Notes: a model not told the origin generated them from the sequence alone. DNA of 64,000 bases from JAGOVB01 sp964577365 (GCA_964577365.1 CAZNYP010000002.1:1-64000), one strand, 5' to 3'. Positions 8,587-17,768 are shown, counted from the stretch's first letter. A program made the numbers and translations.

Positions 8587-10719
8587 ATGTCAGCACGAAA
8601 AAAAGAAGATAAAAGTTTTGGCTTTAAAAGTGATATAGCACGAGAGACTCTTCAGGCTATTACAGCTATTCTTTTTTTCGCATTATCACTCGTCACCGTA
8701 CTCGCAGCATTGGGCAAAGCTGGTTTTGTTGGTGATCATATATATCATTTTTTGAAGGGACTATTCGGTATTGGTTATTTTCTTTTTCCTTTGCTTTTGG
8801 TGCTCTTGGGTATTTCGATTTTAAATGGTGTTGAAAAGCGATTGAATATCCCTAAAATAGTGAGTGCCTTTCTTTTCTTTATATCAGGTCTCGGACTCAT
8901 CGACCTGTTGCCTGGTTCACAGGGAGGTATAGTGGGTAACCTTATTTCTATGCCTCTCATCAAGCTATTTGATGTATACGCGACTGTGGCTATTCTTTTG
9001 GCAGTACTCATCATCTCTATTTTGGTAATGTTCGAAACGCATTTCACTCAGGAGACTTTGGCATTCTGGCATTGGTTTAGAAAGGCAAAACCAGCTGATG
9101 TGGAGGAGGACGACGAACAGATCGAGAAAGAAGTGGCAAAGGTCCGCGAGAAAATCGAGGAGGAAGCTGAGGAAGAAGAAAAAGTTGTACCTATTCCAAA
9201 GGCAAAGACCCCTCCAGTTGAGGAGGAAAAAGACTTTGGAGTATTCCCTACTTTCAAGACTTCTGACGAGGCATACAAACCACCTCCCCTATCACTACTA
9301 GAACGGGACAAAGGCAAACCAGAGGTGGGTGATATAAAAGCAAATGCCAATATCATCAAACGTACCCTCCTCAACTTTGGTATCGACGTTGAGATGGACG
9401 AGATCTCTATCGGACCTTCTGTGACCCGTTATGCACTAAAACCTGCCGAGGGAGTAAAGCTTGCTAAAATCGTGGCACTGAACAACGACCTCGCCCTCGC
9501 CCTCGCTGCGCACCCTATTCGTATCGAGGCACCGATTCCCGGCAAGTCTCTGGTGGGTATCGAGATCCCAAATACAACCAAAACCACCGTCGGTCTTGCG
9601 TCACTTTTGGCATCTGACGAGTTCCAGGATTCGGCTAAACCACTGCTTATCTCGCTTGGAAAGGGCATCTCGGGTAAACCAGTCTTTGCAAATCTCGCCA
9701 AAGCTCCCCACATGCTCGTTGCTGGTACCACTGGATCAGGAAAATCCGTAACCATTCACACCCTCATCACATCACTTATATATCGAAACTCACCTGATGA
9801 GCTTCAGTTTATATTCATTGACCCAAAACGAGTCGAATTGACCCTTTACAACAAGATTCCTCACCTCCTCACCCCAGTTATTACTGATGCCAAAAAAGCA
9901 ATCCTCGCCCTACGCTATGCCGCAAAGGAAATGAGTCGACGATACGACGTACTAGAGAAAGCTCGGGTACGCGATATAGAGTCATACCACAAGTCTCGCA
10001 AGGCAGAGGATGAAACCATGCCCTATATGGTCATTGTGATCGATGAGCTCGCAGATATCATGCAGACATACCCGAGAGAACTGGAAAGCGCTATAGTGCG
10101 CCTAGCACAGATGAGTCGAGCTGTAGGTATACATCTTATCCTTTCTACCCAAAGACCTAGTGTAAACGTCATTACAGGCCTTATAAAGGCAAATATCCCT
10201 ACTCGCGTAGCCCTTCAAGTATCTTCACAGATAGACTCTCGTACCATCCTCGATGCACCAGGTGCAGAAAAACTCCTCGGTCAAGGAGACATGCTCTATC
10301 AAGGTGCCGATATGTCAAAGCCGCTCCGCCTCCAGTCCGCATATATCTCAGAGACTGAGCTCAAAAAAGTCGTTGACTATCTCATCGAAGCGTACAAGGA
10401 CCACATCGGTCACGAGATAAACCTAAATGCACCAGAAAACATACCGGGTAGTAGCAGTATGTTCGAAGGAAGCCTCAATGAACGTGCAGACAGTGGCGAA
10501 GAAGACGATATGTACGAAGACGCACGCCAAGTCGTCATGGAAGCTGGAAAAGCAAGCACCTCATACCTCCAACGAAAACTCGGCGTAGGATACTCACGTG
10601 CAGCAAAACTGATCGATATGCTCGAAGAAAAAGGTGTCATAGGTCCCCAGAACGGTTCAAAGCCACGAGAAGTGATCAGCGGCGCATCTGAAGCTCAGCC
10701 AGATGAGCCTGCACCGTAA
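8587..10719 (+). CDS. ftsK: DNA translocase FtsK/SpoIIIE
   Basis: A 710-residue ATP-driven DNA pump that clears chromosomes from the division septum. Four TM segments fall in residues 1-165, followed by an acidic Glu-rich linker, the alpha/beta motor (Walker A AGTTGSGKS, Walker B VIVIDELAD, then ILSTQRPSVNVITG) and a C-terminal winged-helix gamma domain (STSYLQRKLGVGYSRAAKLI) that reads polar DNA motifs. ATG 8587 is chosen because residues before it are poor and TATTAT (8575-8580) lies six bases upstream. Its end overlaps the next gene by 17 bases. Confidence 0.97.
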   Translation: MSARKKEDKSFGFKSDIARETLQAITAILFFALSLVTVLAALGKAGFVGDHIYHFLKGLFGIGYFLFPLLLVLLGISILNGVEKRLNIPKIVSAFLFFISGLGLIDLLPGSQGGIVGNLISMPLIKLFDVYATVAILLAVLIISILVMFETHFTQETLAFWHWFRKAKPADVEEDDEQIEKEVAKVREKIEEEAEEEEKVVPIPKAKTPPVEEEKDFGVFPTFKTSDEAYKPPPLSLLERDKGKPEVGDIKANANIIKRTLLNFGIDVEMDEISIGPSVTRYALKPAEGVKLAKIVALNNDLALALAAHPIRIEAPIPGKSLVGIEIPNTTKTTVGLASLLASDEFQDSAKPLLISLGKGISGKPVFANLAKAPHMLVAGTTGSGKSVTIHTLITSLIYRNSPDELQFIFIDPKRVELTLYNKIPHLLTPVITDAKKAILALRYAAKEMSRRYDVLEKARVRDIESYHKSRKAEDETMPYMVIVIDELADIMQTYPRELESAIVRLAQMSRAVGIHLILSTQRPSVNVITGLIKANIPTRVALQVSSQIDSRTILDAPGAEKLLGQGDMLYQGADMSKPLRLQSAYISETELKKVVDYLIEAYKDHIGHEINLNAPENIPGSSSMFEGSLNERADSGEEDDMYEDARQVVMEAGKASTSYLQRKLGVGYSRAAKLIDMLEEKGVIGPQNGSKPREVISGASEAQPDEPAP

Positions 10720-11053
10720 TCTACGAAATATCATATTGTCTACCCTTGCTATCATAGCGGTCCTCTATACCGTCTATGCTTCTCGCAACATCATCATCGG
10801 TCCCCAACTCGTCATATACGAACCTGCTGGTGGTGCTGTGATAGCAACTTCGACTGTGGTTATCAGAGGGTTTGCCCCGCGCGCAAAGTCCGTAACACTA
10901 AACGACCTGGCAATCGCTGTAGATGAGAGTGGAAATTTTGCTGAAATACGCCTCCTTGAACCAGGTCATAATGTGTATAAGTTGTTGATAACCGATCGCT
11001 TTGAGCGAAAAAACCAGAAAATACTTAACATTTACCGACAAGATACTTTTTAG
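10703..11053 (+). CDS. Membrane-anchored protein with a single Ig-like (glucodextranase B-type) domain
   Basis: A 116-residue protein with an N-terminal TM helix (about 8-28) followed by a small beta domain (YEPAGGAVIATSTVVIRGFA, then LLEPGHNVYKLLITD) like the bacterial Ig/glucodextranase-B fold. It overlaps the ftsK end by 17 bases, so it is translationally linked to ftsK. A role at the envelope or septum is only suggested by that linkage. Confidence 0.7.
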   Translation: MSLHRNLRNIILSTLAIIAVLYTVYASRNIIIGPQLVIYEPAGGAVIATSTVVIRGFAPRAKSVTLNDLAIAVDESGNFAEIRLLEPGHNVYKLLITDRFERKNQKILNIYRQDTF

Positions 11054-11111
11054 AAAGATTTTAGGTATGATTGTATATAGTTAGGTACGTATTACTAATT
11101 TAAATAAACAC

Positions 11112-12128
11112 ATGGCAAAAAAACAAGCGAAAACCGAAGAACCACGACCGACCCTGGAAAGTGTTGCCGATACCCTCGATGCGATACGTACCAAGTTTGG
11201 TGATGACGCAATCATGAAGCTCGGTGACAAACCAAAAGTGGATATAAATGCTATCCCTACCGGATCTATAGGACTCGACGCAGCACTCGGTGTTGGAGGT
11301 ATTCCTCGTGGACGTATTATCGAGATCTTTGGTCCAGAATCATCTGGAAAGACTACCCTCACCCTCCACATCATTGCCGAGGCACAAAAGCTCGGTGGTA
11401 TATGTGCATTTATCGACGCAGAACATGCGATGGATCCTGACTATGCAAAACGTCTAGGAGTAAAGACTGACGAACTCCTCATCTCGCAACCAGACAACGG
11501 TGAACAAGCCCTCGAAATCGTCGAGAGCCTTGTCCGTTCTGGAAAAATGGATGTCGTCGTAATCGACTCTGTCGCAGCCCTCACCCCAAAAGACGAAATC
11601 GAGGGTGATATGGGAGCACACCACGTTGGAAAACAGGCGCGCCTCATGTCTCAGGCCCTTCGCAAGCTCACCGGTATCGTCGCAAAGTCCAAGACTGTGG
11701 TGATCTTTATCAACCAGATCCGTATGCAGATCGGTGTGATGTTTGGAAATCCGGAAACTACCCCAGGAGGAAAGGCACTCAAGTTCTATACCTCGGTCCG
11801 CCTCGATATCCGACGTATTGCTCAGATAAAAAAGGGTGAGGAGATCATGGGAGGACGTACCCGAGTAAAAGTGGTCAAAAACAAAGTCGCAGCTCCCTTT
11901 AAACAGACCGAATTCGACCTCATGTACAACGAAGGCATCTCTCAGGAGGGCGAGATCATTGCCCTCGGAGAGAAAATGGGTCTCATCCAAAAGTCAGGTA
12001 CCTCATATAACTATGGCGAGGTAAAGCTCGGCCGCGGCTATGACGCCACCCGACAGTTTTTCAAAGAGAACAAAGATATAGCTGAAAAGATCCTCACTGA
12101 GATTAGACAAAAACTTAAAGAAGAGTAA
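11112..12128 (+). CDS. recA: Recombinase RecA
   Basis: A 338-residue strand-exchange ATPase for homologous recombination. Walker A GPESSGKTT, Walker B VVVIDSVAAL, loop L1 around QARLMSQALRKLTG and L2 around FGNPETTPGGKALKF are intact, with a short acidic tail (KLKEE). A 58-base gap separates it from the previous gene. I see no LexA-type operator there, so SOS control is doubtful. efp follows nine bases downstream. Confidence 0.98.
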   Translation: MAKKQAKTEEPRPTLESVADTLDAIRTKFGDDAIMKLGDKPKVDINAIPTGSIGLDAALGVGGIPRGRIIEIFGPESSGKTTLTLHIIAEAQKLGGICAFIDAEHAMDPDYAKRLGVKTDELLISQPDNGEQALEIVESLVRSGKMDVVVIDSVAALTPKDEIEGDMGAHHVGKQARLMSQALRKLTGIVAKSKTVVIFINQIRMQIGVMFGNPETTPGGKALKFYTSVRLDIRRIAQIKKGEEIMGGRTRVKVVKNKVAAPFKQTEFDLMYNEGISQEGEIIALGEKMGLIQKSGTSYNYGEVKLGRGYDATRQFFKENKDIAEKILTEIRQKLKEE

Positions 12129-12137
12129 TATAGTGCA

Positions 12138-12704
12138 ATGCTCGAATATAACGAAATCGTAGAACGAAAATATATTATCTTTAACGGCGATCCATACGAG
12201 GTTCTCACTTCGCATGTATTCCGCAAACAGCAGCGCAAGCCTGTTAATGCCACAAAGCTAAAAAACCTCTTTACCGGTAAAGTAACCGAGTACTCTTTTC
12301 ACCAAAACGAAAAGGCAGAAGAGGCTATCATCGATAAACGAGACGTAAAGTTCCTCTATACAAACAAAGGAGAGCTTTGGTTTTGTGAAGCAAATGATCC
12401 CTCAAAACGATTTAGTATGTCCGAAGAATTCCTCGGCCCGCAGGCAAAGTATATAAAGGCAAATACCATCATTCCCCTTCTCTCTTTCAATGAGCGACCG
12501 ATCGGCCTCAAATTCCCTATCACTGTCGACCTCAAAGTAACCGAAGCAGCTCCAGCAGTGCGTGGTGATACCGTCACCGGAGGTTCAAAGAACGTAACCC
12601 TCGAAACAGGAGCAACGATCAACGTGCCGATGTTTGTAAGTGAAGGAGACGTCATCAGAATCAACACAGAAACAGCGGAATATCGAGAGCGAGTAGGTAA
12701 ATAA
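12138..12704 (+). CDS. efp: Translation elongation factor P
   Basis: A 188-residue three-domain factor (KOW-like, OB, C-terminal OB) that rescues ribosomes stalled at polyproline. In the domain I loop the residue aligned without gaps to E. coli Lys34 is Gln32, in K30-Q-Q-R-K34; a one-residue slip would place Arg33 at the tip. No modifying enzyme (EpmA, EarP, YmfI) is encoded in the window. It probably shares a transcript with recA and ends at a strong terminator. Confidence 0.96.
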   Translation: MLEYNEIVERKYIIFNGDPYEVLTSHVFRKQQRKPVNATKLKNLFTGKVTEYSFHQNEKAEEAIIDKRDVKFLYTNKGELWFCEANDPSKRFSMSEEFLGPQAKYIKANTIIPLLSFNERPIGLKFPITVDLKVTEAAPAVRGDTVTGGSKNVTLETGATINVPMFVSEGDVIRINTETAEYRERVGK

Positions 12705-12705
12705 C

Positions 12706-12735
12706 AAAAAAGCCACCGCGAGGTGGCTTTTTTGT
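12706..12735. terminator. Bidirectional terminator between efp and rpsR
   Basis: AGCCACC/GGTGGCT stem (12711-12728) with A run on one side and T run on the other, serving the converging efp and rpsF-ssb-rpsR units. Confidence 0.9.
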
Positions 12736-12744
12736 TTTGTTATC

Positions 12745-12948
12745 TTATCGCGCTACGAACGGTAGAAGTCCCATGAATCGAGCTCGCTTTACAGCCATCG
12801 CTAGCTGTCGCTGACTCTTTGCACTGACGCCTGTTCGCTTTCGAGCAATGATACGTCCGTGAGGATTTAGAAATTTCTTTAGGATTTCTGTATCCTTATA
12901 GTCGATGTATCTGATATTGTTTTGTGAGAAATAACACTGTTTGTTCAT
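12745..12948 (-). CDS. rpsR: 30S ribosomal protein S18
   Basis: A 67-residue protein with the S18 core (DTEILKKFLNPHGRIIARKRTG, in parts, and AMAVKRARFMGLLPF). It pairs with S6 on the platform of the small subunit. Last gene of rpsF-ssb-rpsR; rplI, often next in other bacteria, is not here. Confidence 0.96.
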   Translation of the reverse strand: MNKQCYFSQNNIRYIDYKDTEILKKFLNPHGRIIARKRTGVSAKSQRQLAMAVKRARFMGLLPFVAR

Positions 12949-12958
12949 AATTGTTTAT

Positions 12959-13402
12959 TTAGAATGGTATATCATCTGGATTTATCTCTTCCTCTGGGTA
13001 GTCGATCGTGTCGGCTGGAGCTGCTTGATCCTCGGTCTTGCCAGCTGCTGCTGGAGCACTACTAGGTGCACCGCTGCCTCGTGGACCAAACTGGACTCGA
13101 TCTGCTACGATCTCGGTACGGTAGTTTTTCTTTCCCTCCTTGTCGTCCCAAGAGCGTGTCTGCATTCGTCCCTCTACGAGCGCTGAGGCACCCTTTTTGA
13201 GGTATTGAGCAGCTAGTTCAGCTGATCTACCAAAGACTACGATGTTGTGATAGTCAGCACTCTCTTGCTTTGCACCGTTCTTGTCTTTCCAGACACGATT
13301 GGTAGCGAGACTGAACTGACATACCTTTATACCCGATGGGAGAGCTTTGAGCTCTGGATCACGAGTAAGATTTCCGATGACTAATGCTTTGTTTAAATAC
13401 AT
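12959..13402 (-). CDS. ssb: Single-stranded DNA-binding protein
   Basis: A 147-residue protein with an OB fold in residues 1-105 (NKALVIGNLTRDPEL, DYHNIVVFGRSAE, KGASALVEGRMQTRSW), a Ala/Pro-rich linker and the acidic protein-interaction tip ending DDIPF. It lies between rpsF and rpsR, the classic order, and is 35 bases below rpsF. Confidence 0.97.
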   Translation of the reverse strand: MYLNKALVIGNLTRDPELKALPSGIKVCQFSLATNRVWKDKNGAKQESADYHNIVVFGRSAELAAQYLKKGASALVEGRMQTRSWDDKEGKKNYRTEIVADRVQFGPRGSGAPSSAPAAAGKTEDQAAPADTIDYPEEEINPDDIPF

Positions 13403-13437
13403 GTGATATACGTTAGTGATTAATACGTATATATAGT

Positions 13438-13893
13438 TTATGCTTCCTTTGGCGTTTCGTCTACTGGGACTTCGACTGGAACTTCGACAACCTCTACTGG
13501 CGCTGCTACTACCTCTTCTTTTACCGCTGATGAACGCTTGCCGAGATATGTATTTTCTCGAGGTACGGTCATGAGGATAAATCGAAGTACGTCTGTATCA
13601 GCATCGAGTTTTTCCTTTACACTATTGATTGCATCTGGCATGACTGCAAACTTTACCCATCCAAAGTACCCTTCGGTAAAGCGGTGATTTTTTGCACCGA
13701 TTTTCTTTATCATGGTATACGCTAGTGTCTCTTTCACAGGAGCTTCTTCAGATATCATTTCTGCTTTTGCAGCTGAAATGTATGCTTTGAGCTCGTCCAC
13801 CTTTGCACTCACCTTTTCCTCAGGCAATGAAGATACCAAGAGGTATCCGATTTCATAGACCTTTGGATCATCAGTTTTGATTGATCTTGTCAT
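13438..13893 (-). CDS. rpsF: 30S ribosomal protein S6
   Basis: A 151-residue protein; S6 fold across residues 8-110 (YEIGYLLVSSLPEEKV, NHRFTEGYFGWVKF) with a Val/Pro/Glu-rich tail. ATG 13893 (MTRSIKTDD) is used because upstream codons do not look like S6 and a regulatory hairpin lies there. First gene of rpsF-ssb-rpsR. Confidence 0.95.
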   Translation of the reverse strand: MTRSIKTDDPKVYEIGYLLVSSLPEEKVSAKVDELKAYISAAKAEMISEEAPVKETLAYTMIKKIGAKNHRFTEGYFGWVKFAVMPDAINSVKEKLDADTDVLRFILMTVPRENTYLGKRSSAVKEEVVAAPVEVVEVPVEVPVDETPKEA

Positions 13894-13927
13894 AGATATA
13901 GAGCAGTAATCCGTCACGAATAAACGG

Positions 13928-13954
13928 AGCAGAGGGTGACACCCTCGGACTGCT
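13928..13954 (-). promoter_or_regulatory. Candidate S6:S18-binding mRNA motif
   Basis: Thirty-five bases before rpsF the minus strand forms AGCA-GUCC-GAGGGU-GUC-ACCCUC-UGCU: two stems with a one-sided bulge carrying CC followed by a G-C pair. This fits the published S6:S18 autoregulatory motif (a CCG bulge next to a hairpin, mimicking the 16S site). Identification rests on position and shape only. Confidence 0.55.
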
Positions 13955-14050
13955 AAAATTGATAATGTTCGTGTAATCGACAGACTAACATGCCAAAGAG
14001 CCAAACGCAATACGCCTCCTTTAGCCTAGCAAATGGGCGATAACATCTTT

Positions 14051-14782
14051 TTAAACTATTTCGAAAAAACGACGAGAATTCTCCAAAACTGTGGATTTCA
14101 TGTGGATAAAGTCGTTCCCGCGTATATCTGCCATCTTTGCTACGATATCAGTCACATTTCCTGGCTCATTTCGCTTCCCCCTCACCGGCGAGACATATGG
14201 ACTATCAGTTTCAGCCATCAGGCGATCATGCGGCACATGTTTTACCAGAGCTTCATACTCTTTTGCAAATGTAATGACACCAGTAAAAGAAATAGAATAT
14301 CCGAGGTCCAAAAATCTATCTGCATCTTCGAGAGTTCCTGCGAAAAAGTGGGCATTCGCTCTCACCTGCTTTGTTTTGAGTGCCTCATACGCCTCTTTGT
14401 ATGCATTTCGTATGTGAAGCATGAGGGGTTTGCTGAGTTCTTGTGCAAGTGAGATCTGTTTATCAAAAACCTCAGCCTGTTTTTCATTTGGATACAAGAA
14501 ATCAAAACCGCACTCCCCTATCCCCACAACTTTCTGTTCTTGGGCGAGCTGTTTGTATGCACCATAGTCAAAACCCTCTTCGGCATAGACCGGGTGACAA
14601 CCGACGATGGCCCATATGTCTGGATGTGTCTGTGCGAGCTCTACAGCCCTCTTTGAGGTCTCAAACGTAGTACCGACAACAATCGTTCCTACTTTTTTCT
14701 CTCGCATACGTGCGAGGACCTGGTCGAGATCGGACTCGAAGTCTTTGAAATTGAGGTGAGAGTGTATATCGATGTATTCCAT
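14051..14782 (-). CDS. tatD: TatD-family metal-dependent deoxyribonuclease
   Basis: A 243-residue TIM-barrel hydrolase. Metal ligands are visible: DIHSHLN at the N-terminus, GIGECGFDF, HIRNAYKEA, HFFAGT and ETDSPYVSP. The family has 3'-5' DNase activity linked to repair. TATATT (14795-14790) ends seven bases before the ATG. Between its stop and rpsF lies the 157-base rpsF leader. Confidence 0.93.
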   Translation of the reverse strand: MEYIDIHSHLNFKDFESDLDQVLARMREKKVGTIVVGTTFETSKRAVELAQTHPDIWAIVGCHPVYAEEGFDYGAYKQLAQEQKVVGIGECGFDFLYPNEKQAEVFDKQISLAQELSKPLMLHIRNAYKEAYEALKTKQVRANAHFFAGTLEDADRFLDLGYSISFTGVITFAKEYEALVKHVPHDRLMAETDSPYVSPVRGKRNEPGNVTDIVAKMADIRGNDFIHMKSTVLENSRRFFEIV

Positions 14783-14799
14783 GGGACTAAATATATCAT

Positions 14800-14830
14800 A
14801 AAAGCAAAGCGCGTCCTCCTCGGACGCGCG
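14800..14830 (-). terminator. Terminator of the 14.9-15.4 kb orphan gene
   Basis: A perfect GCGCGTCC/GGACGCGC stem (14809-14829), followed on the minus strand by a moderately T-rich stretch. Confidence 0.75.
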
Positions 14831-14854
14831 TGGACTACCATTGTATGGGTAGTC

Positions 14855-15439
14855 TCATTGTGGGCACAAAAGTGCTCGGAGTGAATCTAGCACCCCCTGG
14901 TCCTCCTTCGCAAGGAGCCTGATCACTTCTGGAGTATCACCATTGCACTCGAGTGCCACCACAGAGGCCGCTGTGAGGTGAATCATGAGCCCAGCGACTA
15001 GGGTACGGATCTGGATATCCTTGGCATTCTGCTCTAGGAGTGGCCGAACGGCTTCAAGTTTAGTGCTGTCGAGGTTTTCGCCGCTGATTAAAAAATCGAA
15101 GAATTCGCGCTCCTCCAGATCGAGGACTTTCAAGAGCTCTGGGAAACGATCTTGATTTCGAGCCAGAAACTGCAGGATGTCTCTAAAAGTTGACTGGGAA
15201 GCAAATCCTTCTCGACAAGTGTACCCCGCATCATTGAAATACTGGACGACAAGCCAAAACTGAAGAGTGTACTCTGGATCACAACTCTCGACCAAAGAGT
15301 ACAACTCGTCTAGCGTTATCCCGAGGTGTCGAGCGATCGCAGGTCGGGCTATTAAGTGCCTTTTCCACTGAGAACTGAAGGGTTCGAAATGACCATACAT
15401 TTCTGTTTCTGGGTGCTGAAGCGTTAATGTTTTAGACAT
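14855..15439 (-). CDS. Orphan protein A, unknown function
   Basis: A 194-residue, mostly helical, soluble protein; no family recognised and no catalytic motif. Cys residues are scattered and there is no signal peptide. Unlike most neighbours it has a leader, with TATGAT about 17 bases before the ATG and GGGTGGA as an SD-like sequence, and it carries its own GC-rich terminator. It belongs to a set of similar singletons (28.8, 33.5, 43.9 and 56.6 kb). Confidence 0.6.
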   Translation of the reverse strand: MSKTLTLQHPETEMYGHFEPFSSQWKRHLIARPAIARHLGITLDELYSLVESCDPEYTLQFWLVVQYFNDAGYTCREGFASQSTFRDILQFLARNQDRFPELLKVLDLEEREFFDFLISGENLDSTKLEAVRPLLEQNAKDIQIRTLVAGLMIHLTAASVVALECNGDTPEVIRLLAKEDQGVLDSLRALLCPQ

Positions 15440-15483
15440 AATCCACCCACAAACGTATCATATTCCCACCCTATTTGCGAATA

Positions 15484-16362
15484 CTATTCCCAACAGACCC
15501 GTGACAGCTCCCTCACATCATCATGACTAAGGGTGATGATCGGCACATCCGAACTCAAGTAATGCATCACCGACCGAGGATAGTCGACATGCTCCATACC
15601 GAGAGCATGCCCCAATTCATGAGCGAGGAGCCATTTGAGCTCTCTGTCACCCTCATAGCGGTAGACCGTGATCTTGTCCTCACGCGGATCCCACCGCCCA
15701 TCCTCAACGATATCACCATCCGTACCGCCGAGCTCATTGATCCTCTCATTCAAAGCGATTCTGACTGGCTCTAGTTTTTCCTGAACCTCTTCGAGGAGGG
15801 TGGTCTCTTGTTTTAAGTATGTATATTGTGTACGCAACCTTTCATCTTCGGCACGCAATCGTCTGTATTCTGTTTCACTTCTGCGATTTCCACTGTTCCA
15901 TCGCTCTAGATCTATTTCATACTGTTCAGTATCTTCGTCGTACTGATTTGCCTGCTCCTCGTACCGGTCGAGCCTACTCTCGTATGCAGCGATAGTTTTT
16001 TCATACTGAGTGATCTCTGTATCGAGCTCCCTACTCGTGACCAACGTTTCTTGCCGATCGTCGTAGACAAAATCGATACTGATATCAGCTTTGTCTTTAC
16101 GTGGTTCGTATTCGAAAAGGTTGTACTTGCTAGATTTTTCCCACACACTCTCTGCTTCACTCAGCTCCTCTAGAATCTTTTGGTTTGTTAATTCAAATCT
16201 TTTATCGATTACACCTAGAGTGTATGTGAGCGCCCTGCTACACGGCGGAACTACCACAAGATATATGACGAGTCCGAAAAAGATAATGATGGGCAGCCAA
16301 AATAGTACGAGAGGCACTATGATGTACCATTTTTTGTACCACTTCTTTTTCTGAAGAGACAT
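15484..16362 (-). CDS. Membrane-anchored matrixin-type zinc metalloprotease
   Basis: A 292-residue protein: N-terminal TM helix (about 15-40), a long charged region with coiled-coil character (about 110-200), and a C-terminal protease with the zinc motif HELGHALGMEH followed by the Met-turn SVMHY, as in matrix metalloproteases/metzincins. Anchored with the protease outside the cell by prediction. ATG 16362 is chosen: TATAAT (16374-16369) lies six bases upstream. No propeptide Cys switch is evident. Confidence 0.82.
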   Translation of the reverse strand: MSLQKKKWYKKWYIIVPLVLFWLPIIIFFGLVIYLVVVPPCSRALTYTLGVIDKRFELTNQKILEELSEAESVWEKSSKYNLFEYEPRKDKADISIDFVYDDRQETLVTSRELDTEITQYEKTIAAYESRLDRYEEQANQYDEDTEQYEIDLERWNSGNRRSETEYRRLRAEDERLRTQYTYLKQETTLLEEVQEKLEPVRIALNERINELGGTDGDIVEDGRWDPREDKITVYRYEGDRELKWLLAHELGHALGMEHVDYPRSVMHYLSSDVPIITLSHDDVRELSRVCWE

Positions 16363-16379
16363 GCCTAAATTATACAATA

Positions 16380-17768
16380 CTATTTGCGGGGAAAGAGCAT
16401 CGGCTTTCGCTTGAGCTCGAGTGCAGTAAATATCTCTTTTGAAGTCTCTGGCATAATCGGTCCGAGGTGGTATGCGATCGTTGTGAGCTCGCTCAGCAGA
16501 TAAACCAGATCCTTTGTCGCAGCAGTAACATCTGTTTTTATTTTCTTAAACGGCTCTTCTTTTTGAATATATTCATCGGCGAGGCTTATCTTTTTCCAGA
16601 TAAGATCGCAAGCTTCTTTTATATTAAAACGCTCGAGGGCAGAGACAAACTCTGGAGAAAATTCGGTCTTTTGGATCGTGATGGGAATATTGTTAGCCAA
16701 GATCATCTGGATGATGCGACTCGAGAGATTACCGATACCATTTGCGAGGTTAGCATTGTATGAAGTCTTGAATGACTCGTGGGTAAAGTCACTGTCCTCA
16801 AACGGATTGAACTCGCGAGCTACGTGATAGCGCACTGCTTCTGCTCCATATGTGTTTACGAGATCCTGTGGGCTCACTACATTACCCAGACTCTTTGACA
16901 TCTTTTGACCCCCGACCGTGATAAAACCGTTGATGATGATGTGTGCTGATGGCTCCATACCTGCAGCGAGGAGCATGGCCTGCCACATCGCTGACTGCTG
17001 GCGGAGGTTGTCCTTTCCGCAGTACTGCACTGCTTCGTGCCATTTTTCTTTATCAAAAATATAGTTCACAAGCGCATCGAACCACACATACATGACCTGT
17101 GTCTCATCCCCAGGTACTGGCACTCCCCATGACATCTTTTCTTTGAGACGTGAGATACTGAAATCTTCGAGACCACGTTTTACAAACGCTTTTATCTCAT
17201 TGAAACGAAAATCGGGGATGACGAGTGTCGGATTCTTTTCATAAAGATCAATGAGTGGTTTCTGGAACTTTGAAAAAGCAAAGAAATAATTTTCTTCATC
17301 GATGAGCTCGATATCGAGGTTCGGATGGAGCTCGCATTTGCCTTGTACTAGCTCTGAATCAGTTTTTTCGAGCTCGCAACCGACGCAGTATTTGACTTGG
17401 TATTTCTTCTTGTAAATAAATCCATTTTTATTGCATGTCTCCCAAAAGGCCTGGGCATTCTTCTTGTGTTCTGGATTTGTCGTACGGACAAAATGCACAT
17501 CGGGTGAGACGTGGAGTGCGGGGATGAGGTCCTTAAAGTGCTGTGCAAAATCATCTACGTATTTTTGTGGATCCACATTTAGCTCTGTGGCTTTTCGATA
17601 TATCTTTACTCCATGTTCATCGGTACCTGTATTGAAAAAGACATCGTACCCCTGGGCTTTTTTAAATCGCGCGATGACATCCGCACGGATGAGTTCCATA
17701 GCAAAACCGATATGGGGCTCGCCATTTACGTACGGCAGTGTGGTGGTGATATAAAAAGGTTTAGACAT
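16380..17768 (-). CDS. metG: Methionyl-tRNA synthetase, catalytic part only
   Basis: A 462-residue class I synthetase that charges tRNA-Met. HIGF (19-22) replaces HIGH, and KMSKS is at 289-293. A zinc knuckle is formed by Cys128, Cys131, Cys145 and His147. The anticodon-binding helical domain is present, but the C-terminal EMAP/Trbp111-like domain of long MetRS is missing; a free copy is encoded at 51226-51561. Start ATG 17768 overlaps the end of the upstream transporter gene by eight bases. Confidence 0.95.
   Translation of the reverse strand: MSKPFYITTTLPYVNGEPHIGFAMELIRADVIARFKKAQGYDVFFNTGTDEHGVKIYRKATELNVDPQKYVDDFAQHFKDLIPALHVSPDVHFVRTTNPEHKKNAQAFWETCNKNGFIYKKKYQVKYCVGCELEKTDSELVQGKCELHPNLDIELIDEENYFFAFSKFQKPLIDLYEKNPTLVIPDFRFNEIKAFVKRGLEDFSISRLKEKMSWGVPVPGDETQVMYVWFDALVNYIFDKEKWHEAVQYCGKDNLRQQSAMWQAMLLAAGMEPSAHIIINGFITVGGQKMSKSLGNVVSPQDLVNTYGAEAVRYHVAREFNPFEDSDFTHESFKTSYNANLANGIGNLSSRIIQMILANNIPITIQKTEFSPEFVSALERFNIKEACDLIWKKISLADEYIQKEEPFKKIKTDVTAATKDLVYLLSELTTIAYHLGPIMPETSKEIFTALELKRKPMLFPRK

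Noticed and set aside
11054..11111. Possible SOS/LexA operator before recA
   Set aside because: No inverted repeat of either the CTG-N10-CAG or GAAC-N4-GTTC type could be seen.
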